A stretch of 64,000 nucleotides of DNA, from contig CM073330.1 of NCBI GenBank assembly GCA_037043015.1, forward strand, positions 10,930,512-10,994,511, given 5' to 3'. Both the position numbers and the translations under genes were made by a program. Under the pieces are notes generated by a model. The model was not told where the DNA came from, did not search any database, and saw only the letters and a list, made by a program, of their open reading frames with translations. Positions 47,745 through 59,400 of the stretch are shown here, in pieces; the stretch's first letter is position 1; each line of letters starts with the position of its first letter. The stretch is from Bryum argenteum (lineage: Eukaryota > Streptophyta > Bryopsida > Bryales > Bryaceae).

Positions 47745-48390
47745 GCAATGATGTTCTTACAATGCAAAATAGTGAAAAATTAGATGATTTTTGAGGAGCT
47801 ATATCTCCTTCATCCAATATTAGATTTCAACTTTATTTCAAGAGATAGATTCCAATTATAGTCTGGTTTGAAATGGTAGAAATTTTGACCTTTGATAGAA
47901 TTTTTGAAGATAAGCCATGGATTTGAGTGCAAGAGACCCGTGTAGTTTCCCCTTTGTAGATTTGGGGCACTTTTCGCCCTTGCAAAGTTATTAATTAAGC
48001 CTATATATATATATATATATCTTTATCTTTATATTTTATATTTATTTTTTTATTTATTATTTTATTTTTATTTTTTTGTACAAGGCTTTCTTTGAGATGT
48101 AGACAAACAACTTTCTATTACGTGATTTCATAGCAGTGGGTCTACTCAAAGTATTTATACTTTAAAGAAAATGATGAATGTTTGCGGCCTCTTTCATGCA
48201 CTAATACCTAACAATCTTGAAATCTATAGGGTCACATGACTCAAATCTTGGCCCACATTTTCTATTATAATTCTATTACATGTTTGTACAATTAAGATCT
48301 AAATAGCTTGTCCTTATCTTTGTCTATGACACCTTTCTTGAAGATATGTTTTTGGCTAAGAACACTCTAGGGTCTTATAGGGTTTAAACA
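47745..48390 (-). repeat. Long AT-rich non-coding repeat, copy 4 (partial)
   Basis: Matches 18650-19240 in the same orientation: GATGATTTTTGAGGAGCTAT, CTCCTTCATCC, GATTCCAATTATAGTCT. It ends near TCTTATAGGGTTTAAAC, a worn version of the TTTAGGGGTTAA edge. Confidence 0.6.
48003..48076. repeat. Low-complexity TA and TTTAT run
   Basis: About nine TA units, then repeated CTTTAT and TTTTATTT words. Simple microsatellite growth inside repeat copy 4. Confidence 0.85.
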
Positions 48391-48399
48391 TTTCAATTT

Positions 48400-49210
48400 G
48401 TAAGATGAATAATCAAAATATTAAAAGCTTCTCATATTGGTATACTAGTACGTGCTCTTGGTGTTGCCACACTCATAAAAATAATATCCGATATATCTAG
48501 CTCCATAAATACTTCAAGATTCAATATCATAATATCCATTAATCCTACTCATGATCCAATTATAGCTTGTACTCCTACATAAAAATTTGCTTTTGACTAC
48601 ACCTCGTGCGTCGCGATCCAACCGACGGTCTCCAATATCATAATGTTATTTACACGCTTGCACACACACTTATATACAAAAAAAATTGGTTGCCTTAAAT
48701 GTAAACAAATATGCCCGCACACTTGGAGATCTTGAATCTAAAAGTATTTATATACTCAAAAATTACCAGAAATTACAAAAAATGACTTGATTTTAGATCA
48801 AGTAGAAAAACAAGAGGAAACCAAACACGTAAGAAGCACATTGTTTGGAGCTTGAGAAAATTTACCAAAAATAGAAACGTGGACCTACCAGCATAAATCT
48901 TGGCTTTTTAACCTTTTATGATAGCAGTGATGGGCATATTTAAATATTTGTGTGGGCTTGAAAACGCAGCATGGACGTACTAGTCATAATAATGAGTAAG
49001 AGAGGAGGGAAGTATACATGCAAGGCACAAAGAGCCTAGAGGTGGAGGGTTGAGGGTGTGGCGATGGAGGAGGGACAGGGTTGGAATTCGTCTTTGAGAA
49101 ACGAAGAGCGGACCTTTGGGCGAGCGTAGCTTTTAGGAGAATGATTCAATATTTCATATTGAAGTATTCAGTGCCCTTCATTTGCGATTTTGTCCTTCAA
49201 AATATAGCTC
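48400..49210. other. Stretch without supported genes
   Basis: No frame with family resemblance and no shared repeat noticed. GAGG-rich words near 49000-49080. Confidence 0.3.
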
Positions 49211-49212
49211 TC

Positions 49213-49798
49213 TTAACCCCTAAAGATCCAAGAGGACCAAATCGGGCTTTTGCTATTTCGGGCAGCTTAGATGAATAGGTTAAAAGTAATATTTTTGCCT
49301 AAATTTTTTAATGGGTGCTCCCTATACTGCAAAGTGTATGTGGTAAAATTTACAAAGCCAAATTCCAATTTTTGAGTCTTCTACAACAATTCTTGGTTTG
49401 CGAGCCGAACTGGGGCAGTTTAAATTTAGTATTTTTTTGAGATCTTTTTTTTGAAATATGTTCATGACCAAATCACTAATTAAGTTCCAAAGGGCCCCAA
49501 GTCAAAAAGAGTACCAATTTTACAAGGGCAGCCTCCAAAAGTGTCAAAAATAATCTCAACAATGCCCAAAAAAACTTCGTAGACAAACTTTGGATGTTAT
49601 AATCTCTCAAATGGTAAACATCCAACGGTCAATTTTTATATCAGATACTGAAAATTGGCTTAGGTACAAGATCTTACGGTTGGAAGTTAAGAAAAGAATA
49701 AAAAAAAATTTTCGCACCCCTTGAAGTGCATAGAGGTAGAGAATTGGAGTTTTGAGGTTTTAAGCTCCCAAAAACACCCAAGGATCTTTAGGGGTTAA
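49213..49798. mobile_element. TTAA-flanked element with CCCCTAAAGATCC ends (586 bp)
   Basis: The left edge TTAACCCCTAAAGATCC and the right edge GGATCTTTAGGGGTTAA are perfect inverses, 17 bases including TTAA. The interior shares TTTCGGGCAGC and the CATCCAACGGT phrase with 31439-32625. This is the cleanest member of the group and so probably the youngest here. Confidence 0.8.
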
Positions 49799-50199
49799 AA
49801 TTTCCCTTTAAAAAGAAGTTCCACAAGGAAAAGCTGCACTTCACTTAAAGTCCCCAAGCAAAAGTACCCTTCATCAAAGTCGTGTCTGAGCATGTCATTT
49901 ATTCTTTGAGGAAATACACCTTCTTTTGTGTAACTCATCCCCACACCAGTACAAAAATGTTCATTCCTATGCTAGCTTGTCCTTAAGTAAAAGTGCTCTA
50001 ATAAGAACTTCATTGAATAGATTGACAGATGATGCCATGGATTGGAATGGAATCTATGACATTTGGAAAGTGGATACGATAACCAATACAATAAGGCATC
50101 TAGTATAGTGTTAGAAGGGATGAATGCAAAGGATTCAAATTTAGTACTATTAAGGTGATTAGTACTAATGGATATGTGTAATAATTTATTACACTGGAT

Positions 50200-50380
50200 A
50201 TTCGCGTACAACTGCAATATAGATTTGAAACCATAGAAAATGGCAATTTCGAAAATATTAGATGGAGAGTACAATTGCAAGTTTCATTACTCTAGATTTT
50301 TGTGTACAACTGCAATTTTCATTGCAATGTAGATTTGAAACCATAGAAATGGTAATACTGAAATTATTGGATGAAGAGCA
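50200..50380 (+). repeat. Tandem duplication of about 110 bp
   Basis: ACAACTGCAAT, then GTAGATTTGAAACCATAGAAA and a TATTAGATG/TATTGGATG phrase followed by GAGAG/GAAGAG, occur twice in a row. Confidence 0.6.
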
Positions 50381-50480
50381 AAAAGACATGTGAAGTGCTG
50401 AAACTTTTCTGGCCCTTCGAAATGTACTTCATAGGAGCCCTTCAATCTTGAACACTGCGATTATACAGTTTGTTGTGGAC

Positions 50481-50795
50481 GAGGAGGTAATGGGTTCTAT
50501 TCCCCATGCCGGCATGGTGCTCACCACTATAGTCCACCCAACTATTGTGGGGGGTCCTTGGACCTTGTTGTATGGGTACCTCAAAGCCCTTTGGGGGGAT
50601 ACTATGTCAAGTATCTTCAAGGCATTAGTAACTAGGCTAGAAACTAGCGTAGTTATAGTGTCCACCCTCGAGAGGGGGAAGTAGTATTGTTTCAATTTCC
50701 CCTTGTCCGGTGGCCATCGGGATATTAGCATTACGAACGGACACTTCATTCACGCCGGCCCCTTGGAAAGGGACCGGAGTTTCTATCTATCTATC
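50481..50795 (+). mobile_element. tRNA-derived SINE, copy 3 (5'-truncated)
   Basis: It begins inside the head at GAGGAGGTAATGGGTTC, so the A box is missing and only the B-box-like GGTTCTATTCC remains. Tail TTTCTATCTATCTATC. Target duplication TTTGTTGTGGAC at 50469-50480 and 50796-50807. Truncation at the 5' end fits target-primed reverse transcription. Confidence 0.85.
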
Positions 50796-50809
50796 TTTGT
50801 TGTGGACCT

Positions 50810-51390
50810 CGGTTCATCCGGGTGATCATTGCTCTTTAATTCATTCCCGGCCTATCTTCCCTGGTGAGCTCGTTAATAAGCCCGACCAAGTCATTTGCTT
50901 TCCTACTGTAGGCTGGGGGGCCGGTGCGCACTGCGTGGACAGGACATCCCCCAAGCTGGGACCTTACCATGCCTCGAGCCTTCTTTCCCTACTTTTTTAA
51001 AAATAGAGCCTGTGGCCCTATTTTATTTTTTCTGAGTTTATATTTGGAATCAGAGACCCCACATTAGTTCAAGGAGTCTCATTTTTCCAATCAACAACAA
51101 AAAAATAGGGGGCTTTTACCCCTCACCCTTGCGGGCCCGGACAAGATTCATCCAAGACCCCACGCCTGGTAAGTCCCAGCGTGGGGATATCCTGCCAAAT
51201 CGGGTGCGCACCCCCTCATAAAATACACGAGGCTGATGATGCACTTTTCAATCCGAGGGTACAGTAGCTGTTATGCTGTGGTAGCCCACATGCTTGGAAC
51301 TCTGCATTTTTCTCTCTGAAAGGAGCTGCTGCTCATTCTTACTGTGCCTGGTAACTGTAAGTTAACTCCAGTGGAGGACACTGGCCATGT
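50810..51390. other. Unassigned moderately GC-rich stretch before the copia element
   Basis: Contains C/G-rich phrases (GGGCCCGGACAAG, CACGCCTGGTAAGTCCCAGCG) but no frame with family resemblance. It may be another old repeat. Confidence 0.3.
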
Positions 51391-51391
51391 A

Positions 51392-51656
51392 TGTTGGCAT
51401 TCTATTATGCTCAGGGACCCTTCTAACACTCATTAGAAGGCACATACAACGAAGAGCGTACAGTACATGTATACGGACCATTGTGGCAGACAAGTAGGCA
51501 GTTAGATTAGTGGGATCCCCACTAACCTAGAAGCTATCATCACACCTTATGCTTGTTGCCCCTCAGCTTTGCTCCATGGGCTGTATATAACCAGTATGGA
51601 CTGGTCGATTAATCTATCTACTTTTACTCTGTTCTACAGTCTAATATCCTCCCACA
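51392..51656 (+). repeat. Probable 5' LTR of the copia element
   Basis: It begins TGTTGG and ends CCCACA, with a TATA box (GTATATAA, 51583-51590) in the expected place. The left edge is inferred from the TG start only, since no second LTR is available for comparison. Confidence 0.5.
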
Positions 51657-51668
51657 TGGTATCAGAGC
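51657..51668 (+). other. Primer-binding site for initiator Met tRNA
   Basis: TGGTATCAGAGC, immediately after the LTR, is the standard plant copia primer site complementary to part of tRNA-iMet. Confidence 0.8.
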
Positions 51669-53123
51669 TTGGAATCAGAGACTGACAAGGGTAGGTGTCT
51701 GATTCTAGGAACTTGAGCGTGCTGCGTCAGTTCTTGTAAGTCTTAGAGCTACCGATAGAGTCCAGAAAGTGTAGATCCGTCAGGTCACAGACACCATACC
51801 TTTCAAATGGCATCGAGAGACAAAATGATGGGGGAAAGCTCGAAACTCGAGGGAAACCCAAATTATGTTGCCTGGAGCTTCAAGATGAAAAATATCTTGA
51901 ACAGGGACGATGCCTAGAAGCTGGTCGACCCACCACCGAGAATTGTAGCTCCCACTGATCAGGCTGACATAGATGCGCTAGAAGTCCAGAAAAAGAAAGC
52001 GCTCACGATGATCAAGTTGTCTGTCAAGGATAATGTCATACCGTATATAGCAAACATCACGGAACCCGACGTTTGCTGGAAGGTACTGAAAGACCTGTAC
52101 TCGAACTCCACGAGCTCCAGGAAATTGTTCCTTTGCAGAAAACTTACTAACTTGAAAATGGAGGAAGGATCCTCCATGGTTGACTTCCTCCAGCATGTTA
52201 CAGAATTAGTTAAAGAGTTTGCAGGTGTCGGAGAGGTCATTAAAGACAAACTACTCGTCGAACACATTCTAGTAGCTCTGCCCGAATGTTATGAAGGTCT
52301 TGTGAACTCCATCATGTACAGGCATGTCCTTCTCCAACCAGCAGAGCTCTCAGCGATCCTTATGCAGGACGAGATCAGACGGTGTCGGGTAGAGAGAATT
52401 AGCCCTAGGAAAACTCTGGGTTTCTGGCTGCACCTAAGTCAGATGAGAAGTAGGAGAAGCAGGAGAAATTATCAAACTATATAAGAAAGTCATTGTAAAT
52501 AACACAAACAGTATTAAGGATATGTTAAAAGATTAGTATTAATGTGTTAAGTAAACCTTATTTGAGATTAGATTAGCTTAATTAATCATAAGTGATTAGA
52601 CAAAAGATTAGTTGACTAAATAGGATTAATTAAAACTTCTAACCTTGATTAGTCTCTAACTGTGATTAGATTAATAGAATAGAGTTAATGTTAATTAATT
52701 ATGATTAGTGTTAACAAACATGATTAAGGTAATTAAGTTTAATTACCTATAACTTTCAATACCCTGACTTCTATGATACCCTCTCTCTAGATACCCTCCT
52801 ATCATGCACACACTTAGTAGATAATTTGTAAGATATAACAAACGTTAATGGTTATAAACTGCCTACTTTGATCAAACACCACGGTTTCATACGATATTAG
52901 AATCATACAAGCGATATGTAATTGGAAAGCTAATACAACACTCTATAATCATGTTAAAGTACAGATATGAAGGAATAAAACACAAAACGCTATCGTCAGT
53001 AGAAGTTAGGCCTTCGAAATTTGAAGGCAGCAGACCTCCCTTCACTAAAAAAAGTGTCTACACCTCTCAAAAGCTCCTAATTTGATGAGTGATAGCTCTA
53101 TAGAAAGCTAACTTCTTAACCCT

Positions 53124-54063
53124 TTCATGACCACTCTTGTTTTGGAAGTCGAGATTTTTTTGAGGTGTCTGAATGTATTTTGGAGTGCATCGAACACATG
53201 AAGGGCCAAAATTAAGATCCGACCGTATAAATGTGTAGTGAACTTCATATACATGCTAGTGGCCAAACATGGGTCAGATCTACCGTATAAACTAGAGTAT
53301 TATGATGTTCTGAGTCAAGTGTAGTACATAGCGTATACATGACCTCGAAGCTTTTTACTAGGATTAGAGACCAGAATATCCAGATTTGGGCAAAACACAT
53401 GTGGTCAATATTGTAGAGAGTTTGAAGATCTATCCAACCACACCATGAGCGTTGCATTTCGAGCATTTATGAAACCAAAATTGTAAAAAGAGACCAAGAA
53501 CCAAGTTCCTTGTATACGGTCGCGTACAAGAAATACATGGGATATCGTAGCAGATATGGTCAGATTGAAAAATCAGACATGGTCACATTCATCAGACGCT
53601 GAGCCTTGACGTAGAATCATTGTGCAAACAACATGTGTTGATTCTTTTTGGGGAGGATTCCAGGTTGTACAAACGTATACGCTTTTATAGACGGTGTAGG
53701 GTTGCCAAAAGAAATCAACTCTTCTGTTGACGACGGAGCCAATTGAGTAGTACCCCCATGTTCCCATGTTCCCAAGGGACCCTTAGAATTGGTGTCATGT
53801 GTCTTCGATAGCCGTATTTCCTGAATCTTTCTCACTTCTTTCCAAACCAGCTACCGTATCTCATACTCATCACCATGTATAGACAGCTCTACCAGGCGGA
53901 GTACGAGTCCAAATGCATCATTGTTTTGTGTAGTAGATCCACCACACACTCCTCTTCTGGCGTTGTTCTCTAACATTTTGCTGTTTCTACACAGATTCTA
54001 CTCAATCATAGAATAACCACACTTTAGCGACCATATTTGGTTGATTGGTCATGAAAGGGTTAA
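53124..54063. mobile_element. TTAA-flanked element with CCCTTTCATGACCA ends (940 bp)
   Basis: TTAACCCTTTCATGACCA on the left and TGGTCATGAAAGGGTTAA on the right are perfect inverses over 18 bases. The interior is non-coding, with no similarity noticed to the CCCCTAAA group, so this is a second family with the same TTAA/CCC end logic. Confidence 0.75.
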
Positions 54064-54916
54064 GCTACAGAATCTCAAAAACCTCAATATCAAAAGATGT
54101 ACAAAAAAAACTATAGGGTCAGTTTAAAATACAATTGTTAGTACCGCCTCTATGTTGAGAGAGTAAGATACCCCCTCTTCTTCAAATGAACACCACGGCT
54201 TCATACTAACTCCAAATTGAACACTCAGTAACTTTTTACATAGAAGAACTCAAGATACAAAAACTCTCAAAGTTTCATACTTAAAAACGCTTTTTACAGA
54301 ACATAGTGACTCCTCAAAGTCACGGTTAACAAAATCACAAGGCAGCAGACCTCTTTACACTAAAAAGAGTGTTGCTCCTCCCTCACAAAGCGTATGAACT
54401 CCCTTGATATCATTTTGGAAAGCTCTCTTAACACTCTACAACACTCTCAAAACTTAGCAACTCACTCCAAAAACCCAAAACACACTACTCTTCCAAAGCT
54501 AGCAGCTCCCAAGGAGAAAGGAGAGAGAGAAAGGGGGGGCCACCAAGGCCCATACCATGCCCATGTGGCATCTCTCATGCCATTGGGCATGGATGGTCAC
54601 CTCCATGCTGCCCCTTATCTCTTATTATCTCCTTAACTAATGAAATACAAAATACTCTATTCTACCTATTCGGTACCAACCAAATGGTTGGATTTCCACC
54701 GAATTATTCTATATATTAACATTATGTAAGAAACTCAACATCAATTCCAATCATAAATAAACTAAATGAGTTCCCACTAGGATAATTTCACCCCACCACG
54801 TCCTCAGGCTCGTAGATCCGACTCCCGATGGTTGAATAAATCCGCCGCTGCTCGATATACAGTCGCCAAGTCGCGGACTTGGTTGGTTGGTTTGAAAGTC
54901 GATGCTGCGTTCTGTC

Positions 54917-54942
54917 GGTCCGGGTTCGAACCCCGCTGGACC
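54917..54942. other. tRNA-like hairpin with B-box motif
   Basis: GGTCC-GGGTTCGAACCC-CGCTGGACC folds into a short stem and contains the palindromic B box GGTTCGAACC. On the minus strand a weak A-box-like TCGCTCAACGG precedes it. A complete tRNA cloverleaf could not be drawn, so it may be the head of an old SINE or chance. Confidence 0.3.
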
Positions 54943-56445
54943 CGTTGAGCGACATAACAAGCTCGTGACTTGGCTCTGCTGGCGAGAGTAAACGGCAGGA
55001 AATAACGCCACCAACCGGCGCCCCTACCCTCTGACTGTGACAAGATGCAGTACCTCCAAGATACAGGTCTGTCACAAAGAATTTATTATCCATTCCTCTA
55101 GGCCTATACTGTGGTTCTCACCACAAAACATATTTTTAATCTAATAATACACTCATATATTTACCACGTACCAGGTACATGGAAAACTACGAGGTTATCA
55201 ACTTATATTTAGTTTTTTACAACATGTAACTGATATCATCACGACAACGGGAGCTAAAGGGAACTCGACACTCTGAGGGCGAAGCTCTTCTGATCAAGAA
55301 CGGCGCACGCGGTGCTGTTACTTGCAAGCCACGATCAAGCAACGACGACAACCGCCAAAAGATCAAGAAGGAGGGGAGCATATGTCACTACTGCGGCAAA
55401 AGAGACCACTGGATGCGCAACTGCTCAGATTTGGCGGCCGAAGTCAAGAAACGCCGTGCCAGCCGCATTGACAAGCCGACTGTCAACCTCTGCGACAACT
55501 TTGCGTACAAGTGCTCCGACTCTGACGATAACTTCCCGACAGTAGTAGAAGACGAGAGTCAGAGCTAGCCATAAACTTCTCAAAGTTGAATTTAGCTCAA
55601 AGTAGCCAGAAGGAAGACGAGTGGTACTTAGACAGTGGAGCGTCCAGGCACGTCACTGGACGGAGGCAGCTCTTGTCGAATCTAGAAGGAGGATGTCATT
55701 CCGGCATCAGTACCGCATGCGGTGAGAAGCTCTCTGTAGCCGGACAGGGGTCCGTGGACTTTCCCACGGCCTCAGGTGGAATAAAGTTTAAAGATGTTCT
55801 TTACGTGCCAGACGTGACGAAAAATCTTCTCTCCGTAGGAACACTCACATACGACAGTAAACACTACAAAGTTCTCTTTGATTCCACCACTGTATGGATA
55901 CTCCGAAACTCTCCGTCACCTGATCCTTATACGGTGGTGACCACAGGGAGACGTGATAGACGAAATGGATTGTATAAATTTCGTCCACCCAACACTTGGG
56001 TGAACAACATTACAGTGGATCACAAGCAGCAAGCGGCTGTACTGTGGCACAAGCGCTTGGGGCAAGCCAACTACAAGGCAATCATTCTAATGGCTCTCCA
56101 GTAGAAGGTCATTGGCTTGCCTCTAATCTCCGACCCTCATGTCCTCTGCGACAGCTGCCAACTTGGTAAACAACATCGAAAGACCATTCCTTGCACGAGA
56201 ACGAATCCGCTTCCTCGCATCAACTCCACACCAGCTTTCAGCTCTCGAACTAGCGCACTATTTAACCTCGTCCACTCCGACCTGTGTGTTCCTCTGTCAA
56301 CTGCTTCACTCTCAGGTTCAAAATACATCTTGACTATTACTGATGACTAAAGCAGATTCACTTGGCTCTACTTCTTGAAACACAAAGACGAGACTTTGTC
56401 CCGTTTCGAGCAATTTCGAACAATGATCAAAGTTCAACACAAGCT

Positions 56446-59400
56446 GTCGTGAGTTACCAAACCGAGGAGACCAAAATTATCCCAATTTACCCTTACATCC
56501 TAGCAAAATGGTCCACCTTGCGGGTAACGTTCCACGGAGATTCTGTGAAGTGTGAAGACAAGACGAAATCCGGATGGACTACCGGTTCGACACTACAATG
56601 ACCACGCAAATTTGGGTACACCGGACTAGTAGGTTCGGTGGTTTAAACCTAGCCTTTTCCTGACCCCAAAACCCCAGGAAAACCAGTTTAGTACTGATCC
56701 GGTTACCCCCCTCCTCTCAACTCCAATATTATCTTGACCAGTTAGAGCGTGTTAGTGAGTGGTGATTTAATTTAACCTCCGTAAATCCTCGGAGGGGTTC
56801 TCCCTGTGAGTTTTTAAAAGAGTACGGAAGGGGCACTCTCCTCCGGTTGATTAGGGTGACTGGAGTTTCACCTATGCTCGTATCCCTCTCTCTCTTTCTC
56901 TACCCGGGGTTCCTCCCTTACAACTGCCGCTACCGCTCAGTTGATTTACCCGAACGGTAGGTCACACCGGCAGCTGTCCGGTTCTCTCCTTCTCTCTAGG
57001 CGACACAACTTGTGATCCGGTCTGCAGTGAGTAGCATCCCACTACTCGGCCCACGAGATTTCTACTGACGTACACTGGTGGTTAGCTGGTACCCGGGGTT
57101 ACGTACAACTCCAATCGTGGACTTCCCTCAACCGAATATCCCATCCGGGAGGTGGGTATGCAGGGTGGCTTTACTCACCAACCCCAACTCCTCTGTCCAA
57201 CCCGGTTGGAGTCACACCCCCTTGTCACTCACTGAACACCTCCAGGACGCTCGGACTTCTCTCACTTGGACCTCTTATTGACGGCGTCACTCCTCTGGCA
57301 ACCCCTCCTTAGATATTTCAGACTCGTAACTACCGAACCAACAAGGGACTTCATGTACCCAAAACCAGTTTTCAATCCTCACTTTACACAAGACACCAAG
57401 AAAATCACTCGCACATACATACACAGCAAGGACGCAAGGTTTCAGATGCAAATTGAACCTTTACTCACAGAGGTGGATCGCAGAAAAGACCTGAAGGACT
57501 CCGCAGAGCCTTCGGTAAGTACAGGGGGTCCCGGATTTCCCGGAAACCCTATCAGATCCGGATTTTCCGGGTCTCCGAGATTCCCAGGTGAGTGGCCAAA
57601 AAGGCATCTACTATTCCTATCCAATCTAACCTAACTAATCACTAACTAACGTATTCTTCCGGCGGCGTGGGGCGGCTCGAGGTGTCTGGCGGCGGGGTAT
57701 TCCTCCTGGGAGTACCTTTCCATTCACGGGGGGGAATCCGCCTCTTTGATCGACCCGAGTGTCGATGTAAAACCTCGGGTTTTACTGTGTCCTCCGGCCC
57801 TTCCACTTGTTCCGGAGTGCCTTCAACTTTGATGGAGGGGGGACGGGTTGGACTTCCGCTTCTTCCTGAGGGGCCACGGGTTCCTCCTGCTGTTCCTGTT
57901 CGCCCTGGTCTCCCACCTCGTTAACTTGGGCCTCCGGGTGAGGTACTACCTCCTCAATCTGCTCGGGGAGTCCTGCCCCTTCTCCAGTGGTACCGTCCAC
58001 CGGGTTCTCATCCGGTCGTTGAGAGGGGTTGACCTCTCCTTCTACCGCCTCTTCCATCTCGGAGGGACCGGGTAGCCCTACTTCACTCGGGTTATCATCT
58101 CCCTGAGGGGGAGTTACAACTCGACCTTCCTCCATGTTCTCCGGAACGCCACCATCAACTGGAATCCTCTGCTCCTCCGAAACGGGCAGGGACACCTCCT
58201 CGATCTCCATGGGCACTGGCCCTTCCGTGGGCACCTCTGGGGGTGCGAGCACATCCTCCTCCGGAAGGGCTGTTTCCTTCACCTCCACGTGGGGGAGGGC
58301 CCCCAGCAACCTACCCGTGAGGGTTCGGAACTCCTTGAGGCACTGGTTGATACCTGTCGCGTGCCTCTTGAGCAACTCCAGGGATTGGAGAGACTCACTA
58401 ATCCCAATCCGGGCATCGTAGAAGGTGGCCTTCGTTTGTGCCTCAGCATCCGGTTGCAGCACCTTCAGGATGGAGTGTAACACCGTCCTGTCGATATTCT
58501 GCAACTTCCGGAGTGCAGCCTCCTGCTCCTGTACAACCCTCCTGAGGGCTTCCACCTCCGGATTTGCCTCCGTGTCCGTGGGGTCCGGTCCGCATTGGAC
58601 TCCCACGGATGCCTTCTCATTCGTTCGGGCCTTCAGCACCAGCTCCACCTTCTCCCTCCTTAGCCGGGCTGTCTCTCGCTGCATCTCCTCGGCCAACTCT
58701 GGATACCTCTCCACGTTGGGGGTCTGGAAGACCCGCTCGAGTCGCGCCAGGGAGGTGAACAATTGTTCATTCTCCTGATCCACCTCCTCCATGGCTAGCC
58801 GGATGGGGTGGAGGATACCCTCGCTAGGTATCCGGTAGTAGGGACGGGGGAGCACCGGGGTTGTGTTCCCCGTCCCAGGTGTCATCACTCCCCTGTGAGA
58901 TGATTCCGGAGCTGCCACTGATGCTGGGGTGGCAGGGGCCGGGTCACTTCTATGCTCCGGTAATTCCAACCGCGGAGGTGTGGTCCTCTCCGGAGTGTCT
59001 TCCTCCTCCGCGATGAGCAGCCTTCTCTTCACCTTAGGCTGACTTGCTGGAATCGGTTCTTCTACCGGAACAGGGGCCGGGTCCTGCATCGGTGCGGGGT
59101 CCGGACTTGGAGCCTGTTCCTCCTCGATGGCCCTCGGGTTCACCACCGGACTCGCTGACCTCTTCCTCTTCTTGGCCTTGCGCTTCAGGTTGGGTACCCT
59201 CCCTCCTGGGGGTCTCTCTCCAGGTGGAGGTACCTCCGCATTGGCCCCGGTTGCAGCCACCTCCTCGTCTGGGACTCCCTGTTCTACCGGGGGAGGAAGT
59301 CGGACGGGAGAACGTCTCCTCCCAAAACCCGTCGTGTCCTTCCTCCTCACCCCTCGGGATGGCCTTGCCTGTCGAGGTGGGGCCTCCTCTTCTTCCTCTT

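Larger units (their letters stand above)
52485..55240. other. Non-copia insertion within the gag region
   Basis: Copia coding similarity stops near 52480 and resumes near 55250. The block between is AT-rich and non-coding. 52510-52760 is dominated by GATTAG/TTAATTA words. A segment at 52860-53110 is repeated diverged at 54170-54420 (CACCACGG-TTCATAC, GGCAGCAGACCTC). A separate TTAA-flanked element sits at 53124-54063. The exact edges and element type are unknown. Confidence 0.5.

Noticed and set aside
49213-49798. Telomere-like CCCTAAA words at element ends
   Set aside because: The motif occurs once per end and in inverted pairs next to TTAA, so it is a transposon terminus and not interstitial telomere repeat.
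54917-54942. tRNA gene
   Set aside because: Only a T-arm-like hairpin with a B box is present; acceptor stem, D arm and anticodon arm cannot be drawn.
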